NCBI GenBank assembly: GCA_013289795.1
Contig: JABCZH010000012.1
Location: 1-64,000 of the forward strand
Length of the DNA stretch: 64,000 nucleotides
Direction of reading: 5' to 3'
DNA from: Acidobacteriota bacterium
GTDB lineage: Bacteria; Acidobacteriota; Terriglobia; Terriglobales; Acidobacteriaceae
Below, one piece after another: positions 43,222 through 52,200 of this stretch. A program made the translations under genes and the position numbers. Every line of letters starts with the position of its first letter. Position 1 is the stretch's first letter. Under the pieces are notes generated by a model. The model had not been told where the DNA came from. It saw only the letters and a program-made list of their open reading frames with translations, and made no database searches.

Positions 43222-44467
43222 TCTGTTCTTGAACGCTGACCATGCGGTCCGCCCGCCGCAGTTCCGGAAATCTCCAGGCCCAGATGGCGATTACCACCAG
43301 CGTTCCTATTCCTCCCAAGACTACCGCGGGCACGGTTCCGAACCAGTGTGCGGTGAGGCCGGACTCGAATTCGCCGAGTTGATTGGAGGCGCCGATGAAC
43401 ATCATGTCCACGGCGTTCACCCGGCCGCGCATTTCATCCGGAGTGCCGAGTTGCACCAGAATCGCGCGGATGACCACGCTGACCATGTCGGTAGCGCCGA
43501 CCAGCGAGAGCGAGATCAGGGAGAGGATGAGGCTGCGGGAAAGGCCGAAGATGATCGTGAAAACGCCAAATCCAGCGACGCACCACAGCATGGCCGGGCC
43601 GACCCGGCGCTTCAACGGGCGATGCGCCAGCAATACCGCCATGGCAGCCGCGCCAACTCCGGGAGCGCTGCGCAGCAGGCCAAGGCCCCAGGGTCCGGTA
43701 TGCAGAATTTCACGCGCGTACACCGGCAACAACGCTACTGCGCCGCCCAGCAGGACGGCGAAGAGATCCAGTGAAATGGAGCCCAGAACCACTTTCTGTT
43801 TCCAGATGTACCCGAATCCGGCGAGAACCGTGGCCAAACTCATGGGTTCCCGGGGACGGGGTTTCTCGCGAGCTTTGATTCTCAGAGTTGACAGGATCGC
43901 GCCCAGAGCGACGGCGATTGCGGTCGCATAGACAGCGGCGGGTCCGCGAGAGAGTGCGTAGAGAAGACCGCCGAAGGTCGGACCCAGAATAGTTGCCCCC
44001 TGGAAAATGCTGGAGTTCCATGCCACGGCGTTGGAGAAATGCTCTTCGGGAACCAGTTGCGGGAGCAGAGCACGTCCGGTGGGGAAATTGAAACATCGCA
44101 CCGTGCCCAGCAAAGCCGCGACCGCATAGATGGGCCGTGCCGAGTGCCCTCCGCGCAGAGCAATGAGCAACAGCAGCGACGAACAAAGAGCAAATCCGAC
44201 ATAACACGCCATCAGCAGCCGGCGCCGATCGAGCCGGTCGACGGTGTGACCAGCGGGCAGGAAGAAGGCGATTCCCGGCAGAAATTGCGCCAGGCCGACC
44301 AGTCCAAGATCCAGCGGCCGCTTGGTGATTTCATATACCTGCCAGCCCACAGCCACTGACTGCATCTCCAGCGCGGCCACGATACAGAAGCGTGCGAAGG
44401 CGAAGGCGGTGAAGTCGGGATACCGGAAGGCGATGCGACCGAGTCCGGGGTCGGGCGGCGTGGGCAT
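43205..44467 (-). CDS. MFS transporter (EntS/MFS_3-like)
   Basis: This 420-residue protein has about 12 hydrophobic spans and the MFS signature between spans 2 and 3 (GHTVDRLDRRRLLM). The arrangement and the TGRALLPQLVPEEHFSNAVAW segment fit the MFS_3/enterobactin-exporter-like group, so a drug- or siderophore-export role is plausible, but the substrate is unknown. ATG 44467 (MPTPPDPG) is chosen over the longer frame because the upstream part overlaps the divergent gene. The 3' end overlaps the propeller gene by 17 bases, tail to tail. Confidence 0.88.
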   Translation of the reverse strand: MPTPPDPGLGRIAFRYPDFTAFAFARFCIVAALEMQSVAVGWQVYEITKRPLDLGLVGLAQFLPGIAFFLPAGHTVDRLDRRRLLMACYVGFALCSSLLLLIALRGGHSARPIYAVAALLGTVRCFNFPTGRALLPQLVPEEHFSNAVAWNSSIFQGATILGPTFGGLLYALSRGPAAVYATAIAVALGAILSTLRIKAREKPRPREPMSLATVLAGFGYIWKQKVVLGSISLDLFAVLLGGAVALLPVYAREILHTGPWGLGLLRSAPGVGAAAMAVLLAHRPLKRRVGPAMLWCVAGFGVFTIIFGLSRSLILSLISLSLVGATDMVSVVIRAILVQLGTPDEMRGRVNAVDMMFIGASNQLGEFESGLTAHWFGTVPAVVLGGIGTLVVIAIWAWRFPELRRADRMVSVQEQTTLPG

Positions 44468-44540
44468 GAACCATCTACTGTGCCACAAAACTGATTGGGG
44501 AGGCGCTGTACCTGCCTGCGAGCGTGACCACAATGCGACA

Positions 44541-45140
44541 ATGATTCAATCCTCAATGAATGAATGGCTCAATCTTCTGGGATGGCTGGCGTGCGTGGCT
44601 TACTCGACCATCCCTTGTTTCTGGTTCTTGGTGCATCCCAGGGCGGAGTATTGGCGGTCGCGGAGATGGTCGCCTTATCTCGTGTTGCTTCCGGCCTGGG
44701 CGGCAATGTGGGCTATGACGGCGCTGATTACCGCGCGATGGCGGCACATGTCGCTCTACGCCCGCGGATGGACCTGGGTACCGGCATTGTTTCTGTTTGG
44801 CGTAGGCCTGCGGCTGTATTCGCAGTCGAGCAAGAACTTCAGCGCGCGGCAACTGGGTGGTTTGCCAGAGGTGATCTCAGGCCATGGCGAACAACGGTTG
44901 GTGATGACAGGGATTCGCGCGAGGGTGCGGCACCCGGTTTATTTGGCACATCTTTGCGAAATGCTGGCGTGGAGCGTCGGAACCGGGCTGGTTGTTTGCT
45001 ATGGACTGACTGCGTTCGCGGTGGTCACGGGGGCGGTTATGATTCGGATGGAGGATCGAGAGATGGAAGCGAGATTCGGTGACGAGTATCGGCGATATAG
45101 AGCGCGAGTGCCGGCGGTTTGGCCAAAGCTGGGGCGCTGA
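44541..45140 (+). CDS. Isoprenylcysteine carboxyl methyltransferase-like membrane protein
   Basis: This 199-residue integral membrane protein has five or so spans. The C-terminal part GIRARVRHPVYLAHLCEMLAW followed by MEDREMEARFGDEYRRY matches the ICMT/PEMT-type methyltransferase signature (R-HP-Y core, then the E-x-R-FG-Y motif). Bacterial members methylate unknown lipid or small substrates with AdoMet. ATG 44541 is taken, with ATG 44556 an alternative; neither has a ribosome binding site. Divergent from the MFS gene. Confidence 0.82.
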   Translation: MIQSSMNEWLNLLGWLACVAYSTIPCFWFLVHPRAEYWRSRRWSPYLVLLPAWAAMWAMTALITARWRHMSLYARGWTWVPALFLFGVGLRLYSQSSKNFSARQLGGLPEVISGHGEQRLVMTGIRARVRHPVYLAHLCEMLAWSVGTGLVVCYGLTAFAVVTGAVMIRMEDREMEARFGDEYRRYRARVPAVWPKLGR

Positions 45141-45142
45141 AA

Positions 45143-47722
45143 CTATTTCAGTCCCGTCACTACGTACGCCTGCGAAGTGAGCTGGTTGTAGCGATAAGCG
45201 TATGCGGTCCCGTCGTTTGATAGATAAAGCGTGTCAACGGACGAAAATGCTGCGCCTGAGTCTGCCCCAAAGGTTCTCCATAGATCCATCTTTCCACTCA
45301 CCGTATTCACTTTGTAAACCTTTGCGGCGCGTTCTCTCCCCCTGGAGGCTACATAAACTGATGCGCCATCGGGAGACCAACCAGTCACACGGTACTTGGC
45401 GTCAAGTCCAGGGACCAGATGAATGCCGCTGCCATCCAAAGGCCAAATCCCCCATTTTCCGTCCGGTCCCTGTACAGCCGTACTGCTGCCGTCAGGCGGG
45501 AGCCACACTCCAGAGACGCCCTCCGGAGTAATGGGTTTGGAGGCGCCCGTACCGACATCAATCAAGTAGTCGCGGGCGCCGTGTCCGGCTTCAATGCCAA
45601 TCGCCAGCAGTTGTTTGCCGTTCGGAAGCCAGCGAGCAATACCGTAGACGATGGCGTCTCGGGTGAGCGGCCTGGACTCTCCGGCTCCGGTCGGCACCAG
45701 GTTCAGGGGTCCACCCTTGGGTGATTTGGTAACGACCCATTTGGCGTCGGGCGAGATCGCTACAGCATCGCCCTCGCCCATACTTGCGGGGGGCGAACCA
45801 TCGGTATCTCGTAAAAACACAGTGTAAGTGGGTCCACCGGCATCGCCCACTTCATAAAACAAGATTTTTCTGCCGTCGCGGCTCAGATCACTCAGTACCG
45901 CCCAGCCGAACCATCCCAGCTCGCGCTCTTCTTTTCCGCCCGGGGAGATGCCTCTAATTCCGGCCCGCGTCTGGTGGGTCACTGCTAATGCGACTCCATT
46001 GCGGAGGTCCTGCAGCCACATGCCTCCGGGGACGTTGGTAATGGTCCGCAGCTTGCCGGAAAGAGTGACGGCGCGGGGATCGGTGGCGGAGCCGCTGTAG
46101 GTTGAGGTAAACCAGATCTCATCGCTCGCCGGGGACCAGACGATGCCCTCAATTGATTCCCAGCCGGAAGAAAGTTTCCTCTCTTTGTCCTTGCCATCGC
46201 TTGCGATCACGGCGACCGAACCTTCGTCGTCGCCTTCCACATTGTCATGGTCGGCGAAAGCGATCCACTTGCCGTCCGGCGAAATTCTAGGGTCACTGAT
46301 CCAGCCGATGCTATCGAACAGGACCTTGCCAATGGGATATTCCAAGCGCCAGTGGCGGTTTTCAGGGAGGTAGCGGACCACCGCCATAGCTTCGCCGTCC
46401 GCGGCCCAATCCGCGCCCTGCACGTTGTCCAGCATCTCTCGCGGCGTTCCCCCACTCAGAGGAACCCGTGCCAGCGTCCCATATTGCAAGAATGCGCTGG
46501 GGCTTATGGTATTCAGACGAACCGCCAATTCTCCACTCTTGGAGATGGAAAGCAGTTCGGCGTTCTTCAGGCCCAGTTCGCGGGCACTGGGATCGTTGGC
46601 GCGGGCCATGTAAAGTTGCTGCTCTCCGCCGTCCCACACCGCGCTGTACACAATGCTGCCGTCGGGCGTAAACCGAACATTGCCAATGGAACCCATGCGG
46701 AAGGTGATCTGCTTGTATTCAACCAAGGGCGCGTGGACGCTGTTTCGACCGAGCCACCAACCGACAACCAGCATCACCAACGCGAGCCCCAGACCGCCCG
46801 CTAGTAGGCGCGGCAACATGCGACGGGGCCTCGCAGCCTCGACCGGAGTTGTCCTCACCGTGGTACCGGAAATCCCGGATAGGTGCTCGAGATCAAACGC
46901 AATATCGCTGGCGGCATGGAAGCGAGCCTCAGGGCTCTTCTCGAGGCAGTGCTGCACGATGCGCTCCAGCGCGGGGGAAACATGGCGATTGGTTGCGCTC
47001 AAGTCCGGAGGGTCTTCCTTCAGGATCGAACTCATGGTATCTGCGGCTGTATCTCCGTGAAAGGCGCGTTTGCCAGAGAGCATCTCGTAGAGAATTGCGC
47101 CGAAGCTGAAGATGTCGGAACGGGTGTCGAGGGCCAGGCCACGCACCTGCTCGGGCGACATGTAGCCAGCTGTGCCAAGGACCATACCCGCCTCGGTGCC
47201 ATGGCTCACGGTGGCGAGTGAGGTGTGAGCGCTGGGTTCGGCCTGCGTCAGTTTGGCCAGGCCGAAGTCGAGGATTTTGAGGCGGCCGTCTTTGGTGAGA
47301 AATAGATTGTCGGGCTTCAGATCGCGATGAATGATGCCCTTTTCGTGGGCGGCGGCCAGTCCATGCGCAATTTGCAAGGCGTGATCCAGAGCTTTGCGCA
47401 CCGGAATCGGTCCGCTGCGCAGACGATCACGCAGTGTCTCGCCTTCAAGCAGCTCGGAGACGACGTAAGGCGAGCCCTCGCTTGTGCCAATGTCGAAAAC
47501 CGCCAGAATGTTGGGATGGTTCAGAGCAGCGGTGGCCAGTGCCTCCTGCTCGAAACGGCGGAGCCGGTCGGGATCAAGCGAAAGCGCTCGCGGCAAGACC
47601 TTTACTGCTACGTCACGTTTGAGGCGAGAGTCACTGGCACGGTAGACCTCGCCCATGCCGCCGGCGCCGACCAGGGCAACAATCTCATAGGGGCCGAGCT
47701 TAGTCCCGGGAGTCAGGCTCAT
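45143..47722 (-). CDS. Transmembrane Ser/Thr kinase with TolB/WD40-like sensor
   Basis: This 859-residue receptor-like kinase has an intact catalytic domain (about 12-275): VGAGGMGEVY, Lys in [23 protein letters not shown], and GTAGYMSPEQ. A membrane span (about 305-325) follows, then a PD40/TolB-like propeller (about 340-859) with GKWIAFADH and DGRKILFYE-type repeats facing the periplasm. It is expected to phosphorylate Ser/Thr of cytosolic targets in response to an envelope signal, but neither is known. ATG 47722 is used; TTG 47725 adds one residue. Convergent with the ICMT gene, two bases apart. Confidence 0.93.
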   Translation of the reverse strand: MSLTPGTKLGPYEIVALVGAGGMGEVYRASDSRLKRDVAVKVLPRALSLDPDRLRRFEQEALATAALNHPNILAVFDIGTSEGSPYVVSELLEGETLRDRLRSGPIPVRKALDHALQIAHGLAAAHEKGIIHRDLKPDNLFLTKDGRLKILDFGLAKLTQAEPSAHTSLATVSHGTEAGMVLGTAGYMSPEQVRGLALDTRSDIFSFGAILYEMLSGKRAFHGDTAADTMSSILKEDPPDLSATNRHVSPALERIVQHCLEKSPEARFHAASDIAFDLEHLSGISGTTVRTTPVEAARPRRMLPRLLAGGLGLALVMLVVGWWLGRNSVHAPLVEYKQITFRMGSIGNVRFTPDGSIVYSAVWDGGEQQLYMARANDPSARELGLKNAELLSISKSGELAVRLNTISPSAFLQYGTLARVPLSGGTPREMLDNVQGADWAADGEAMAVVRYLPENRHWRLEYPIGKVLFDSIGWISDPRISPDGKWIAFADHDNVEGDDEGSVAVIASDGKDKERKLSSGWESIEGIVWSPASDEIWFTSTYSGSATDPRAVTLSGKLRTITNVPGGMWLQDLRNGVALAVTHQTRAGIRGISPGGKEERELGWFGWAVLSDLSRDGRKILFYEVGDAGGPTYTVFLRDTDGSPPASMGEGDAVAISPDAKWVVTKSPKGGPLNLVPTGAGESRPLTRDAIVYGIARWLPNGKQLLAIGIEAGHGARDYLIDVGTGASKPITPEGVSGVWLPPDGSSTAVQGPDGKWGIWPLDGSGIHLVPGLDAKYRVTGWSPDGASVYVASRGRERAAKVYKVNTVSGKMDLWRTFGADSGAAFSSVDTLYLSNDGTAYAYRYNQLTSQAYVVTGLK

Positions 47723-47806
47723 CAAGGGGAAAGATTATCACCTTGAGGACGAATCGGACAGTTGGTCGGCCACAGTGCGATTGCGCTCAGGCGACTCGGT
47801 AGTGCA

Positions 47807-48004
47807 TCAGTTTGAATTTTCAACCTCATTTTCTTCTTCTGGCTCTGACCACATATAAGCCGCAAAGCAAATCAGGGCAACCACACCGGAGATAGCCATC
47901 AGCGCCAATCCTGTATTTGTAAACGGAGAGAAAAAGAGTACGAATCCAGCGACGTAGCCTATAACTTTGCTCACTACTCGGATAACCCGCTTAAAAGTCT
48001 TCAT
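47807..48004 (-). CDS. Small two-span membrane protein, 65 aa
   Basis: The product has two predicted spans (about 10-29 and 33-51) and an acidic tail (EPEEENEVENSN). The ribosome binding site is weak. It lies alone between two kinase-linked genes. No family is recognised. Confidence 0.55.
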   Translation of the reverse strand: MKTFKRVIRVVSKVIGYVAGFVLFFSPFTNTGLALMAISGVVALICFAAYMWSEPEEENEVENSN

Positions 48005-48303
48005 GCGACTTGCTTTTTAAGCCACGAACCGAGTATGCCACAGCCCGCGCCGCCGTTCTACCCTGCTAGATTTCAAACTGAGGCACTACCGGCGACTGAC
48101 GGTCCTTGACTTTTCCAGCGATGGGAGTACAGTTCGGGTGTTCCAAGAACAGTCCTGGGAAGGGTGCGCGCCGGAAGCCTCCAGGCACTTCCCATTAATT
48201 CTTGTGCGTGCGCCGCGGGCGCGTCGTTAAGAACCTATCTTTGCGCCCCAGTTTCAGAAAGCCCGGTCAGGTTGAATTCAAAATTCTATGAGGAGATGAA
48301 AAC
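48005..48303. other. Intergenic, no feature recognised
   Basis: About 300 bases between the small membrane protein and the 48304 gene. No convincing open frame or strong hairpin was seen. Confidence 0.5.
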
Positions 48304-48789
48304 ATGCGTCAATTATGGTTGATTGGCTGTGCGGTTGTGTTGCTGACATCGTTGTCGCTGGCACAGGAGAAGTTGGAGTCGCAGTGGAAGTGTGGCAAAG
48401 CGTCTGACGACCACAGCATTGATGTGGGCGACAAGGCGAATCATAGCTATGCCGTGAGCAAGACGACTTGCACGGCCACCAAGAGTGAAATCGGTGGTAC
48501 GAAAGAAAAGGAGGGAATCGGCACGCAGTTTAACGAAGCCACGGGAAACGCGACTACGTGGCATGGGGTGTTCGTAGTGACCGCAGAAAGTGGTGACAAG
48601 ATTCACTACCACTACACCGGCAAGGGCATGATGAAAGATGGAAAATTCACCTCCGGGACGAACAAGTGGACAATGATGGGCGGAACCGGGAAGTTTGCCA
48701 AGGCCAAGGGCGAAGGCACTTGCGCCGGCAAGGGTGACGGTGCTGATGGCGCGACGTGGGAATGCACGGGGACGTACACCATGAAGTAG
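48304..48789 (+). CDS. Secreted hypothetical protein, 161 aa
   Basis: The protein has a signal peptide (about 1-20, ending SLAQ) and a Gly/Thr-rich mature part whose C-terminus reads GKGMMKDGKFTSG, MGGTGKFAKAKGEG and WECTGTYTMK. The last segment resembles small beta-barrel, allene-oxide-cyclase-like repeats, but this is only an impression. Several Cys (CGKASDD, TTCTATK, GTCAGKG, WECTG) may form disulfides. GAGGAGATG precedes the ATG and a terminator follows. Confidence 0.7.
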   Translation: MRQLWLIGCAVVLLTSLSLAQEKLESQWKCGKASDDHSIDVGDKANHSYAVSKTTCTATKSEIGGTKEKEGIGTQFNEATGNATTWHGVFVVTAESGDKIHYHYTGKGMMKDGKFTSGTNKWTMMGGTGKFAKAKGEGTCAGKGDGADGATWECTGTYTMK

Positions 48790-48814
48790 TCGGACGGCTG
48801 ACATTGGAAATCGG

Positions 48815-48846
48815 AACCCGCTCTGGGTTTGGGAGCGGGTTCTTTT
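48815..48846 (+). terminator. Intrinsic terminator after the 48304 gene
   Basis: AACCCGCTC/GAGCGGGTT forms a 9-bp stem followed by CTTTTG on the plus strand. It sits between the plus-strand secreted protein and the minus-strand monooxygenase. Confidence 0.85.
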
Positions 48847-48884
48847 GTTTTGGGAGGAGTCCGACAGCCGGCGCTACAACTGCC

Positions 48885-49247
48885 TCAGCGGTTGAGGCCG
48901 CGCCAGAGCGGGAATATCTTAGCCCCGATTCCTTTGAGCATTTCTGTTGCCTGGGGGCCGGGGTCGCCATACACTTCGAACCCGTTAAGGGTCGCGGCCT
49001 CGAGGAGTTTTGGCACAAGTTGCTGCACCACGGGGCCGTTGATGTGCGCCTGCACGGCGTTCGCATCGGCATAGGTTTCGATGAGCCGGCACTGTTTGCG
49101 ATCAGCGCTCAAGTGCCATTCGTAGGCAAGGGCGCCGGGTTCTTTCTGAGTGCCTGCGATCATGTCTTGGGCGATGGCTTGGAAGGCGTCGAGCTTTCCA
49201 TCGTGGATGGCGAGGTTGACATTAAAGCGGACCGTTTGTTTGCTCAT
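48885..49247 (-). CDS. Antibiotic biosynthesis monooxygenase (ABM) family protein
   Basis: This 120-residue product has the ABM/YgiN fold pattern: FNVNLAIHDGKLDAF, EPGALAYEWHLSADRKQCRLIETYADANAV and AHINGPVVQQLVP (the latter two split here by residue position about 38-66 and 67-79). Family members are small cofactor-independent monooxygenases or binding proteins that act on quinols and polyketides. AAGGAGC lies 9 bases before ATG 49247. It sits upstream of the large kinase on the same strand (28 bases beyond it in transcription order). Confidence 0.85.
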   Translation of the reverse strand: MSKQTVRFNVNLAIHDGKLDAFQAIAQDMIAGTQKEPGALAYEWHLSADRKQCRLIETYADANAVQAHINGPVVQQLVPKLLEAATLNGFEVYGDPGPQATEMLKGIGAKIFPLWRGLNR

Positions 49248-49275
49248 GTGAAAGTGCTCCTTAGGTTAAGGCGCT

Positions 49276-52200
49276 TTATGGTTTTGTCTTGGATCGGGGC
49301 TTGGTTGGTCGCGATCCATCTTTGGCGGCAATCTTCAAACCTGCTTTGCGGAGGCCGTCGATCAGGTGCTCGACGTAGTCGGGCTTCCACCATTTCTCCA
49401 TATCTTTGCGGACTCTGGCGGCGAAGTCGGGCCGCAGTTTGAGTAGGTCGCGCAGGGCTTTGGCGGCGGCATCAGTTTCTCCGAGCTGGCCGCTAGCGGC
49501 GGCTACGGTTGCGTGTTGAAACCAGTGGCCGGGGAGATTGACTTTGAGCGCAAAGTTGAGTGCGCCGCGATAGTCGGACTGTTGGTACGCGTTGTAGAAG
49601 TCGGCGTACCAGTACCATCCGGGATGATGAGGATTGAGCTGCTTGGCGCGACCTACCAGCGCGAGGCCGCGTTCGGAGTCACCAGTGTAGGTTGTTAACT
49701 CGCCGAGAAGAGCTATGCAGGAGCCGTCATTGGGGTTGAGTGCGGCAGCCCGGTCTGCGGCAATGCGGAAGCTCTGGAATTCTTTATGGAAGAAGAGCGC
49801 CTGGGCCAGGCTGCATTGGGCCATGTAGTTGGATGGCGCGGCCTCTAGAGCGCGGCGGGCCGCGGCCAGACCGCTGGCCAGGGAGTCGGCCTTCAGGTTG
49901 AATCCCTGTGCGTAGTCCTGGACGCACAGTATGGCCAACGATGCCCAGGCATCGCCAAAGGCGGGTGCCTTCTGCACTGCCAGTTCCAGCGCAGCCCGGC
50001 CGGCGGCAAGTTCTTCGGGAGTGGCGCGCTGGGAGTAGCCAAAGCTGCGCAGCAGGGCCTCGTAGGGGCTCAACTGCTCGGGCGGGCGATTGCGCACGGC
50101 TTCGCTCATGCTGCGCGGGAGGATCCCGTTCATGTCGGCAACCGTCGAGACTACGCGTGGGACAAGGTCATCCTGCAAGGCGAAAAGTTTTTCGGGACTG
50201 AAGTCGCGCTCGTAGGTCTCAGCCCAGAGGTGTGCGCCGGTGGCTGCGTCCACGAGTTGGACCGCGAGCCGCAACTTGGTTCCGGTCTGGCGCAGGCTGC
50301 CTTCCATCACGTAGCGCGCACCGAGTTCCTTGCCGACAGCGCGAATGTCGCCGGATTCGCTGGAGTATTTCGCCGTCGAGCCGCGTGCGATAACCCGGAG
50401 GTACGAGAAGCGGGACAGGCCGGTGACCGTGTCTTCGGTCAGTCCCTCGACCAGCGCGGTGAGATCGGCATTGGAGCCGGTGTATTTGAAGGGCAGGACG
50501 GCGACCCAGAAGCCTTCGTCTTCTCGCAAGGCAGCACGGACGGCGCCGGAGTCCGGTGCGGAGGTTTTCTCAGGCTTCGCTGCGACGGCCGCGGATTTGC
50601 CTTCGTCGGGAATGTCCAGCCCGGCTTTGCGCAGGCCGTCGATCATGTGCTCGACGAGTTCCGGGTCGAGTGATATCCCTAAGGCAGGGCGCGCGATCCG
50701 GGCAATGTCAGGCTGTAGCTTGCGTAGTTCTTGTACCGCTTTGGTTGCTTCATCAGCCTGCCCAAGTTGCCCGTAGGCAGCGGCGAGCGCCATGTGCGTG
50801 GCGTGGTAGCCGGGCAGGTTAACTTTGAGGGCAAAGTTCAATGCGCCGCTGTAGTCACGTTTGCGATAGGCATTGAAGAAGAGCGGGAACCAGAACCAGC
50901 CGGGATGATTCGGATTAAGCTGTAGAGCATGCTCGACCAAGGCGCATCCTCGCTCCCATTCGCCCGCGTAGGCGATGAAGCTGCCGAGGTGGGCAATGTT
51001 GCATCCGTCCATGGGGTTGAGGGCGATGGCCTTCTCCGCGGCGGTTCGGAAAGCTTGCGTTTCCTTGCGGAAAAACAAAACCAGGGCCAGAGCATGATGG
51101 CCGCGGTGACCGGAGGAGTCGAGCTCGATGGCCCGGCGCGCGGCCTGGAGGGCGCGCTCCAGCGGATTCGGTTGAGGGTTGAAGCCCTGGTGCTCGGCGA
51201 CGATGACAAGGGAAAGCATCGCCCACGCATAGGCATAGTTCGGAGCCACTTGCACGGCACGCTCCAGGGCGGTGCGCGCCACCGCATGCTCCTCGGGGGT
51301 GATGCGCTCGGCGTAACTGAAACTTCGCAACACCGCCTCGTACGGCGTCAATTGTTCGGGATTCTTCCCACGGATGGCTTCGCTCATGGTATGAGGCAGA
51401 ATCCCATGCGCATCGGCGACGGTGGAGACGATGCGGGGGACGAGTTCGTCCTGAAGCGCGAACAGCGATTCCGGGTTGAAAGTGCGCTCGAAGTTTTCGG
51501 CCCAGATATGAGCGCCGGTGGTCGCGTCAACGAGTTGCACGGCGAGGCGCAGCTTGGTTCCCGCCTGGCGAAGATTGCCCTCCATCACGAAGCGAGCGCC
51601 GAGTTCCTTGCCGATGACTCGGACATCTCCTGACTCGCTGGAATATTTCGCAGTCGAGCCGCGCGCTATCACCTTGAGATAAGAGAAGCGCGACATTCCG
51701 GTGACGATGTCCGCAGTCAGGCCTTCGACCAGTGCGGTGAGATCGGCATTGCCGCCAGTGTACTTAAAGGGCAGCACTGCGACCCAGAAGCCTTCGTTTT
51801 CTCGCAAGACGGCGCGGGCAGCGCCGGAGGTGGTATTGGCAGCGACAGCTGTGGAAGCTAGAGCAGGAACTGCACGAGCATTCTGGTCCGGAATCTCCAG
51901 CCCCGCTTTGCGGAGGTCCGCGAGAATCCGAGAAGCCAGATCCGGTTGCCACCATTTCGAGAGTTCTTCATCCACATGGGCCGCGAAATCCGGGCGCAGG
52001 GCCCGCAGGTCCCGAACTGCGGTGCGGGCCGCTTCCATCTCACCGAGTTGGCACCGTACAACCGCGAGCGCGATTTGCGCCAGCCAGAGACCCGGCATGT
52101 TGATCCTCAGGGTGAATTCCAGCGCGCGTTGTCCATCTTGCTGGCGATAGGCGTTGAAGACCAGAGGCAACCAGAACCAGCCCGGATGGTTGGGATTGAG